From a gamma proteobacterium HdN1 (lineage in GTDB: Bacteria > Pseudomonadota > Gammaproteobacteria > Pseudomonadales > Ketobacteraceae), in NCBI GenBank assembly GCA_000198515.1, contig FP929140.1, positions 4,376,527 to 4,440,526 on the forward strand: a stretch of DNA of 64,000 bases, in the 5' to 3' direction. Both the position numbers and the translations under genes were made by a program. Position 1 is the stretch's first letter, and each line of letters begins with the position of its first letter. The notes under the pieces were generated by a model. That model was not told the DNA's origin. It ran no database searches and was given only the letters and a program-made list of their open reading frames with translations. Of the stretch, positions 53,743-61,500 are shown piece by piece.

Positions 53743-53947
53743 GACGCGGGCTCCACGTAGTTAAAGGCCTGCGCCAGCAGCCGCTGTGGCAGGTGTTCGA
53801 TGCCGGCCAGTTGCGCGGCAGCGGCTTGGGCGAGTTGAAATTTCCACAGCCGCCCCACACGATGCACGGGCGTGCCTTTGCGCTCGCGCCAGCGGTAGAC
53901 GGTGTCTTTACAACGTCAAGATGCCGAGCGACATCCTCGGCACCCAA
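53739..53947 (-). pseudogene. small helix-turn-helix (excisionase-like) gene with a 1-nt frameshift
   Basis: The start LGAEDVARHLDVVK and, in another frame, DTVYRWRERKGTPVHRVGRL, WKFQLAQAAAAQLAG together make a MerR/excisionase-type HTH protein of about 70 residues. A single missing base near 53906-53911 (GTAAAG where GTNAAAG is expected) breaks the frame. The first codon is TTG with a TGA directly upstream, so the 5' end may also be lost. It ends in an ATGA overlap with the DUF1016 gene, a pairing often seen in mobile or restriction loci. The 110 nt further upstream to the toxin gene hold nothing recognised. Confidence 0.6.
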
Positions 53948-54056
53948 GATTCGCGTTCATGGCAGTGGCGCTCACAGAGGCATCAAAATCGTTTCAAATC
54001 GTCAGCAGTCTACCGGACGACTACGGTGGCGGCCACCCCGAAATGGCTGCTGCGGG

Positions 54057-54401
54057 TCAAGCGCCTAACAGGCGGCGAGCGAGTACAGATTGCATGTCAC
54101 GACGCCCGTCCGCAATCAAGTAAATAATGACCTGGTTGCCTGTGACACGGTAGATCACGCGATAGGGTTTGAAGGGTATCTGGCGGTATTCTTTGATTCC
54201 AAGGCCGACCAGTTCCTTCGGGTAGCTGCCGCGTTCTGGGAATTTCGACAGACTCTCCACAACGTCCATCAACGCATCCAACACATCGTTGGCGTTGGCC
54301 GCACAGTCGAACTCGGAGATGTAGCGATGGATAGCCTCCAAGTCCTGCTCCGCACCCTCGGTGAGCAGGACCTCAAACTTGGCAGACGTGCCTGCCATCA
54401 A
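54057..54401 (-). CDS. RelE/ParE-family toxin
   Basis: The 114-residue protein has the ParE/RelE pattern: FEVLLTEGAEQDLEAIHRYI, LSKFPERGSYPKELVGLGIK, EYRQIPFKPYRVIYRV and VIIYLIADGRRDMQSVLARR, with the typical R-x-I-Y-R and D-x-R-R-D segments. It overlaps the Phd-type antitoxin gene by ATGA. The target (ribosome or gyrase) cannot be deduced. Together they form a complete toxin-antitoxin module at the edge of the GC-rich island. Confidence 0.9.
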   Translation of the reverse strand: MMAGTSAKFEVLLTEGAEQDLEAIHRYISEFDCAANANDVLDALMDVVESLSKFPERGSYPKELVGLGIKEYRQIPFKPYRVIYRVTGNQVIIYLIADGRRDMQSVLARRLLGA

Positions 54402-54673
54402 TCTGAAGCTCGCTTGGCGCGGAGGCGGGCAACAACGTCAGCCACTGGCCTGACCTTGCCTGCAACCACATCCTGATTGCCCAGCGCGAGAATCTTTAGC
54501 AAGGCCAGTGTTTCTTGCGTCTCTTCGAACGAAGCGACGTCCTGCAGGACTGCCTTCGCTTCACCGTTTTGGGTAATCACCATCGGTTCGCGCTGCTCAG
54601 CGAGGCGCGCCAGAACCTCGGCTGCGTTGGCTTTGAGGTAGCTGATCGGCTTGACTTGTGATGAGTAGCGCAT
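54398..54673 (-). CDS. Phd/YefM-family antitoxin
   Basis: The 91-residue protein begins MRYSSQVKPISYLKANAAEV, then LARLAEQREPMVITQNGEAKAVLQD, the Phd/YefM fold with its characteristic VITQNGEAKAVL strand, and a C-terminal toxin-binding helix. It should bind the downstream toxin and repress the promoter at 54694-54729, whose -10 box is enclosed in the inverted repeat. Confidence 0.92.
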   Translation of the reverse strand: MRYSSQVKPISYLKANAAEVLARLAEQREPMVITQNGEAKAVLQDVASFEETQETLALLKILALGNQDVVAGKVRPVADVVARLRAKRASD

Positions 54674-54693
54674 GGCAGTGCTCCAACTTAAAT

Positions 54694-54729
54694 AAGACTT
54701 AATATAGTCTTTTTATGGTCTTGCAGCAA
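54694..54729 (-). promoter_or_regulatory. Phd/ParE module promoter and operator
   Basis: On the minus strand TTGCTG (54724-54729) and TATATT (54701-54706) are 17 nt apart. The -10 box lies within the inverted repeat AAGACTTAATATAGTCTT (54694-54711, arms AAGACT/AGTCTT), the expected layout for antitoxin autoregulation. Confidence 0.65.
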
Positions 54730-54776
54730 GATGGGGAGACGGCCTCAGGAGAATTCGTCATCATCCCGCAGGCACA

Positions 54777-55958
54777 TTATATCGCGGCCCGCAGCGCAGC
54801 AAGGCGCTGCTCCAAAACCTGCGCATCCTCATTGCGCCCCAGGCTGCGATAAAGCGTCGCAAGGTTGGCGAGGCTAGCAATCACGTCTGGATGATGAGCC
54901 CCCAGCGTTTCTTCTTTAATCGCCAGCGAACGCTTCAATAGCGGCAACGCAAGGCGGCGATCGCCGTGACTGTAGTAAAGGCCGGCAAGATTATTCAGAC
55001 TAATTGCAACATCGGCGTGGTTCAGCCCACGTTTTTTCTCCAAAATCGCCAACGCACGCAAGCACAGTGCCTCTGCCCGCAAAAAATCGCCCTTCGCCTC
55101 GTACAAAAGCGCCAGATTATTCAGGCTAATCCCTACGGAAAGATCGTCAGCACCAAAAGCATGTTTCTTGATCTTTAGCGAACGCAGATAAAGCGTTTCC
55201 GCTTCCTCATAGCGCCCCCTTGTGTAATAGAACCCCGCCAAATTGTTAAGAGGAATCGCAACATCCGGATGCTCCAAGCCCACCACCTGCTCACTCACGC
55301 GCAGTGCCTGCTGATACAAGGGCTCTGCGTCTTGATTGGCACCCAAACTATCGTACAAGAGCGCCAGATTATTCATCGCCGTGGCTACCGCTGGATGGAA
55401 GAGCCCCAAATGCAACTCAAAAATTGCCAGCGCACGCTTCAAAAGCGGTATTGCCTCGGCAACGTTTCCTTGGGCATTGTGCAACAAGGCCAGTCGATTC
55501 AGAATTTCCGCAACGGAAACGTCTTCGGGGCTACGAACTTGCTCAAGCGCTGCAAGTAAACGCTCGTAATGACGTATCGCGCCAGATGAGTCTCCGTGCT
55601 GTTCATAAAGGGCCGCCAGCTTTTCAAGGCTATCAAGCGTCCGAGAATCGGTAGCACCGAGCTGTTTTTCCAGCGCCAAGTTTGCCGTCTGCGCAATTCG
55701 CAACTCTGCAGCAATTGCGACGGGCATATCCAATGGAAAACTTTCCGTGTCTTCTAGCTGCATAAGCGCTTGGCGATCTTCCGGAAAAGAAACGTCGAGA
55801 AACCAATACAGCATGCACGCCAACATTCCGGCCAGCACACTGCACACAATGGCTTTTGAGCGTATCAGCACGGGTGACCGCACATTTGCTTGCGCGGTCG
55901 CAGGCGAAATCCTTGCGGTTGGCATCACCTTGGTTTTAGTAATCGTGGTTGTATCCAT
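54777..55958 (-). CDS. membrane-anchored tetratricopeptide-repeat protein
   Basis: The product (about 393 aa from ATG 55958; ATG 55973 is an alternative) has a short cytoplasmic N-terminus and one membrane span (AIVCSVLAGMLACMLYWFL). About six TPR units of 42 residues follow, of the kinesin-light-chain type, each with the phrase LNNLA(L/G)LY followed by G...A..LY/L.R(S/A)L.I (for example SLNNLALLYEAKGDFLRAEA). The repeats face the periplasm if the N-terminus is inside. TPR arrays mediate protein contacts; partner unknown. It is divergent from rsmE by about 250 nt. Confidence 0.82.
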   Translation of the reverse strand: MDTTTITKTKVMPTARISPATAQANVRSPVLIRSKAIVCSVLAGMLACMLYWFLDVSFPEDRQALMQLEDTESFPLDMPVAIAAELRIAQTANLALEKQLGATDSRTLDSLEKLAALYEQHGDSSGAIRHYERLLAALEQVRSPEDVSVAEILNRLALLHNAQGNVAEAIPLLKRALAIFELHLGLFHPAVATAMNNLALLYDSLGANQDAEPLYQQALRVSEQVVGLEHPDVAIPLNNLAGFYYTRGRYEEAETLYLRSLKIKKHAFGADDLSVGISLNNLALLYEAKGDFLRAEALCLRALAILEKKRGLNHADVAISLNNLAGLYYSHGDRRLALPLLKRSLAIKEETLGAHHPDVIASLANLATLYRSLGRNEDAQVLEQRLAALRAAI

Positions 55959-56205
55959 CGCGCTCCAAGCCATCCTTTTCTTTTTCTATGCAGATCTGCC
56001 CATTTTTGCTTGCCTCACCTTTGCTGTAGTGACGCGTTTTATATAGGCGTGTGACACTTAAAGATTTTAAGCATCGCCCGCCTATCGCGAAAGAAAACGC
56101 TGATTGGGTCCATCGAAGCGCCAAAAAGACGTCTCACCACTGCCCACGCCAAGGAATTAAAGGTAGAATTCAGCAATCCACTGGTCTTTTTGCTCCCCAT
56201 ACGGC

Positions 56206-56952
56206 ATGAGAATCCCCCGCATATTTCAGGAAATCCCGCTACTCGAAGGCACCAAAGTAACGCTAACGGAGAGCGGCAGTCATCACGTGACCCAAGTTCT
56301 ACGTATGAAGCCGGGCGATCAAGTGCTGCTATTTAATGGCACGGGTGGGGAGTATTTTGGGGAAATAGAGGCGACTGGAAAGCGTGGCGTTGAAGTCCTG
56401 CTGACTTATTTCAACGAGGTCGATCGCGCATCACCACTCTCCGTCCATCTTGGGCAGGTGATCGGCAAGGGCGAGCGCTTTGATTACGCCATCCAAAAAG
56501 CCGTCGAACTGGGTGTCACTGAAATCACACCGCTGTTTAGCCGCCGTTGTGAAGTTAAGCTCAACGGCCCGCGTCTCGATAAAAAGCTGCAGCAGTGGAA
56601 ACACCTCGCCGTTGCCGCCTGTGAACAGAGCGGGCTGAATATCATTCCCCAAATTCACGCGCCGGTGGCGCTTGCAGAATGGGCAGAAACTGTACAAGCC
56701 GATGCGCGCTGGATTCTGCACACGGAAGGTGAGCCTCACAATCCATTTACGCAACAAGCACCGCAATCTCTGGCATTTGCCGTCGGGCCTGAAGGCGGCT
56801 TTGAAGATACCGAGGTCAGCAGCGTTCGCGAACGCGGTTTTGATTGTGTCAGTATGGGGCCCAGAATCTGGCGAACCGAAACGGCCCCCGTCGTGATGTT
56901 GAGTCTGCTGCAATACCATTGGGGCGATTTGCGCGACGAGCCACCGGTCTAG
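56206..56952 (+). CDS. rsmE: 16S rRNA (uracil-1498-N3)-methyltransferase
   Basis: RsmE methylates U1498 of 16S rRNA using S-adenosylmethionine. The 248-residue protein shows HHVTQVLRMKPGDQVLLFNG (N-terminal PUA-like domain), GQVIGKGERFDYAIQKAVELGVTEITPL, WKHLAVAACEQSGLN, and the SPOUT knot VGPEGGFEDTEVSSVRERGF and PRIWRTETAPVVMLSLLQ, all typical. Its stop overlaps the stop of the convergent chpC gene. In Pseudomonas rsmE also lies near the chp genes and bioA, supporting the taxonomic guess. Confidence 0.96.
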   Translation: MRIPRIFQEIPLLEGTKVTLTESGSHHVTQVLRMKPGDQVLLFNGTGGEYFGEIEATGKRGVEVLLTYFNEVDRASPLSVHLGQVIGKGERFDYAIQKAVELGVTEITPLFSRRCEVKLNGPRLDKKLQQWKHLAVAACEQSGLNIIPQIHAPVALAEWAETVQADARWILHTEGEPHNPFTQQAPQSLAFAVGPEGGFEDTEVSSVRERGFDCVSMGPRIWRTETAPVVMLSLLQYHWGDLRDEPPV

Positions 56953-57413
56953 GCAGCAACAAACTGATTCAGCTGCGTCTCAACATAGTCAAGATCCGGC
57001 ACCATCATGCGCTCGCCATTCACCGCAATTTGCCAAACCATCGGCAGGCGCTCCGGCAAATGTTCTTCTTGGGTGATTTCTTCTGGGTATACTCGCACGA
57101 GGCGCGGAATCCCTTGGATTGCCAACGCATAGAAGGGCCATTGGCTTTTTCCCATACTATTCACCACCGCAATACGCTTGCCTTCAAGGGCATCATCCAA
57201 ATCTGCGTTGCCCATCAACTCAAGGCTGATCAGCGGAATTTGCAGGCCACGCCATTCCAAGCGCCCTAGCAGCCAAGCCGGCGCACCCACATCCCCCTGA
57301 AAAGGCTTACGCCACGACACGATCTCTGCCACCGTTACGTTGGGCAAAACAATGGGGCGCCCGACCATGGGAATCAATAAACCGGCAATCTGTTCGGGGA
57401 TTTGTGCTGCCAT
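56949..57413 (-). CDS. chpC: CheW-like chemosensory adaptor (ChpC-like)
   Basis: The 154-residue protein has the CheW-like SH3 fold: GLLIPMVGRPIVLPNVTVAEIV, WLLGRLEWRGLQIPLISLEL and YALAIQGIPRLVRVYP. CheW proteins link receptors to the CheA-type kinase. It is third after chpA and chpB on the same strand, the order of the Pseudomonas Chp cluster that controls type IV pili and cAMP, so it is named by position and fold. The receptor (pilJ) and response regulators (pilG, pilH) are not in the window. Confidence 0.85.
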   Translation of the reverse strand: MAAQIPEQIAGLLIPMVGRPIVLPNVTVAEIVSWRKPFQGDVGAPAWLLGRLEWRGLQIPLISLELMGNADLDDALEGKRIAVVNSMGKSQWPFYALAIQGIPRLVRVYPEEITQEEHLPERLPMVWQIAVNGERMMVPDLDYVETQLNQFVAA

Positions 57414-57448
57414 AGCCTCGTACCTTGAATATGTTGAGAATACAAAAA

Positions 57449-58516
57449 TTACCGCATTGATTCGGGCGCGTGCAAATAAGCGCGCGCAAATTGCGTCAAC
57501 TGCAAAGCAAGCTCTCTAGGTGATCCGCTAAAGCTTACGCACCCAGACATTCGCGCAGAATCGGGCATAGATGCACTTGCGCATGTCTCGCTAGATTGCG
57601 CCCAAATCGGAATTCCGAGTTTTTTCAGACGTTGCCCTGCAATGCTGCCGTCATTCCCCATTCCGCTGAACAGAATCACGCCGGTATGTTCGCCAAGCGC
57701 ATCTGCGGTCAGGTTCATGACTTGATCAATCGACGGCGACCACGGCCCATCCCATGCATCACCGCGCAAATGGGTGCGTGCAAAACTATCAATATAAGCA
57801 ACCTGATCCACCGGCAGAATCGCAATATCGCCTTGGTATAAACGCATGGATTCCTCTGGCGCTACAAAGCGGAACGCATTATGCCTCCCCAATACCTGCA
57901 TCAGCACTTTCTGAAAACCGATGTCGATATGCTGCGCCAACAAAAATGCAAGCGGTAAGCCTTGCGGAAGCGCATCTAAAAATTCTTTCACCGCAGCCGG
58001 CCCACCTAAGGAGGCACCCAACACCCAAACATACTCCGCAGGAGTTCCACCAGCCCGATCTTTGTGGTGGGAAAACTCAGCTGGCAAAGGAATGCGGGCC
58101 GTAGGCTGTGCGCCCAACGTCAGCGCATCGTCCTTTAGCTGTTCACGCGCGAGCACCGGCTGACCCACCAAGTCCTTTATCTTGGCGTAAATTCTTCTCT
58201 CCCAGCGAAAATAACCTGGGCTGGTCGCATGAGGGGCTTTTCCATCGCCAAATAAAATCGGTGCATCGGCAAGTTCCAGCAGGTCGGTAATCAAATCCTG
58301 CCAACGATCTTCATCTTCCAGATCGACGAGCCAAACATCGATGGATGCGTCCATCAGCGCCGCGTGATCCAACCGTTCCGGCACATACGTTGTTACCACA
58401 TCGTAGCCAAAGGAATGTAACGCCTTGCCTACGATGTGGCGCTGCAAAGAAGAATCCGCGATCACACCCACCCTTGGGTTTGCGTGAGATTCATTGCAAG
58501 AACCTTTGGCAACCAT
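57449..58516 (-). CDS. chpB: chemoreceptor glutamate methylesterase, ChpB/CheB type
   Basis: From ATG 58516, just after the chpA stop, the product is 355 residues. The N-terminal 130 residues resemble a receiver fold (VGVIADSSLQRHIVGKALHSFGYDVVTT, VWLVDLEDEDRW) that appears degenerate. The C-terminal CheB esterase domain has the catalytic Ser in VLGASLGGPAAVKEFL, His in LLAQHIDIGF and Asp in FSGMGNDGS. It should remove methyl groups from a chemoreceptor in type IV pilus signalling. It lies in the chpA-chpB-chpC operon. The short tail AYLHAPESMR is normal. Confidence 0.9.
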   Translation of the reverse strand: MVAKGSCNESHANPRVGVIADSSLQRHIVGKALHSFGYDVVTTYVPERLDHAALMDASIDVWLVDLEDEDRWQDLITDLLELADAPILFGDGKAPHATSPGYFRWERRIYAKIKDLVGQPVLAREQLKDDALTLGAQPTARIPLPAEFSHHKDRAGGTPAEYVWVLGASLGGPAAVKEFLDALPQGLPLAFLLAQHIDIGFQKVLMQVLGRHNAFRFVAPEESMRLYQGDIAILPVDQVAYIDSFARTHLRGDAWDGPWSPSIDQVMNLTADALGEHTGVILFSGMGNDGSIAGQRLKKLGIPIWAQSSETCASASMPDSARMSGCVSFSGSPRELALQLTQFARAYLHAPESMR

Positions 58517-58523
58517 GACGCAA

Positions 58524-61500
58524 CTAACCCTGCGCGGTAACACGCTGCTTTAGTAGTTCCTGAATCGTCTCAAGCAATACGGTTTCTTGATAGGGCTTGC
58601 CCATATAGCGATCTACGCCAATGGAAAACGCCCGATCTCGGTGTTTCTCACCGGTGCGTGAGGTGATCATAATGATCGGCAATTCCTTCAAACGCTCGTC
58701 GTGGCGAATCAGGGTTGCGACCTCGAAGCCGTCCATACGCGGCATCTCGATATCGAGCAACATGATGTCTGGCTGATTCTCCTGCAAGATGGTGATGGCA
58801 TCCACGCCGTCTTTGGCGGTAATGACCTCGTAGCCATGCCGCTCCAGCAGGCGTGACGTAACCTTACGGACGGTAACAGAGTCGTCTACCACCATCACGA
58901 TAGGCGTTGTGTCGCTCTCTTCTTCTGGCAACACTTCACGCTCTGCGATAACGGCATGTGTCGCCCGCGCCGCACTGATTTGCGCCTGCTCTGCGCGTAT
59001 CATTGCGGTGATATCTAGGATGATTACAACGCTGCCATCGCCTAGAATCGTCGCGCCCGACAAACCACTCACGGCTGCCAATTGTGGCCCCACCGATTTC
59101 ACAACGATTTCGCGCGAGCCAATGAGTGCGTCTACCTGCAAAGCAACCGCGTGATCCGTTCCCCGAATCAACAGCACGGGCAAAGGCTTGGTAATTCCTG
59201 CGAGGTTTGGCTGGCGCTGATTATGAACAAACGCACCGAGATATTTAATGCGGTATTTCGAACCCGCATACTCGAATTCCTCCGCACCCGGCTGGTAGTA
59301 GCTTTCCAGCTCGTAGGGGCTTACACGCACGATCCCTTCGATGTTATTCAACGGAATGGCGTATGCATCATCGCCCACTTTGACCATCAGCGCTCGGTTT
59401 ACCGAAACCGTAAACGGCAACCGCACCGTGAATTGGGAGCCCGCGCCAGGGAAGGAATGCAGCTTAATGCTACCGTTTAGCTGTTTAATATCGTTATAGA
59501 CTACGTCCATCCCGACGCCACGCCCTGAAATCTGGGTGACTTTCTCGGCCGTACTAAAGCCCGCGCGGAAAATAAATTGCATCACTTCTTTATCCGCGAG
59601 CGGAGCGTCTGGCTGCATCAGGCCGCGTTCAATCGCACGCTTTTTCACTTTATCGAGCGCAATACCGCGACCGTCATCCGTCAAACGCAGCACCACTTCG
59701 CCACCTTCGCGGGCAATGTGCAAGGTGATACGCCCCTGCTCTTTTTTGCCTGCGGCCACGCGATCTTGCGGCAATTCGATCCCGTGATCGACGGCGTTAC
59801 GCAGCATGTGCTCCAAGGGCGCGACCAAGCGATCCATAACGGTACGATCCATTTCGCCATCCGCACCGATAATTTCTAGGTCAGCACGTTTGCCGATTTC
59901 ACCCGCAATTTGCCGCACAATTCTGCGTAAGCGTGGCGCAAGACGCGAGAACGGTACCATGCGGGAACGCATCAGCCCTTCTTGCAATTCGCTGTTGACG
60001 CGCGCTTGCTGCACAAGCAGCGTTTCGGCATCGCGCGCCTTGTTGGAAAGCGAGTCACGCAGGTCAAGCAAGTCAGATACAGATTCGCCCAAAGAACGGG
60101 AAAGCTGGTGCAGGGCCGAATAGCGATCCATTTCCAGCGGATCGAAATCTTCGTATTTGCGGGTCTGGCTGCTCTGCTGAAGGTTAAAGAGAATTTGCGC
60201 TTCCGTTTCCATATCCAAACGGCGTAGCAGTTCGCGCACCCGGTCGATGGTCTGCCCAACCTCGGAGATTACGAAGTTAAAGTCGGTAATCTCCTGTTCA
60301 ATACGGCCTCGAATAATCGAGGTTTCGCCGGCAAGGTTGACCAAACTCTCCAAGACTTCGGCGGTGACCTTGATGCTTTCGCTCTGCACAGCTGCTGGCC
60401 GAACCTCTTCTTCGTGCCACGGTGCAGCAAATGCGGGTTTTTCCACTGGCGGCAGGGTTCCGCTTTCGTCAGCCCGCGCAGCAACAGCGGGCGCCGCGCT
60501 TTTCGGCGCTGGCGTAACGGCAACCGGCGCTGCTGCGGCAGGCGCGGGAGCGGATACGCTCGCTGCAGCGGTAGTAGCGGGCAACGGTGCAAGAAGCGCT
60601 TGAAAATCGCCCTTGCGCACTTTTTCGATGCGATCAAACAGTAAATCCTGGCGCTGCTGGACTTCGGCGAATTGTGCATCCGTGATGTCCGCACCACCCG
60701 CTTCGATCTGGGTAAGGAAAGATTCGAAGTCGTGCGCCAAATCGCCCAGCAGGGTCAATCCAGCCATGCGTGCACCGCCCTTGAGGGTGTGCAGTAAGCG
60801 TTGCAGCTCGGTGGAATGGGCGGGGTTTGCTCGGTCATCCAACCAGCTTTGCAAGCAGGTATCAATGCCAAGCGTGAGCTCCTCCGCTTCGTCAAAAAAG
60901 ACTTCGAGCAGCTCGGGGTCAACGTCATCACCCAAGGCCGACGCAATCTCTGCGGGGGTAATCGGTGCGGCAGGTGCTTGTGTAGGTCGCGGTGTGGGTG
61001 CTTGTGTAGGCTGTGAGGGAGGTTGCACAGGCTGTGAAGGCGGCAACGCAGACGCTGCACTCGCGACAACTTCCGGTACAACTGGTTGCACAGGCTCGAA
61101 AGACGCAACTTGGGGCTGCTCCTCTTGTTGGCCCGCAGGTACGTCCATCGCCGGCACTTCTCGCTCAAACACCGGCGAAGCTTCGACCGGCTGCGTGCCT
61201 GTAGCCGCTGCCAGAGAACGCTCTCCGCGCATCCAGCCATCAATCACCGCAATCAAATCGGGCGCAGATTTCGGCGGTTTACCAGCCGTCACAGCATCCA
61301 CCATGTCCATCAAGCGATCATGGCACTGATGCAAAACCTCCGAAAGCGATGGCTCGGAATGCAAGCGCCCTTCGGCGAGCCCTTCGTATAGGTTTTCAAG
61401 GTGGTGCGCGAGGTCGCCAATTTCACGAATATCGGCCATGCGGGCGCCACCCTTGAGCGTATGCAATTCACGCTGCAAGGCCGCTACGGTATCTAGCCGT

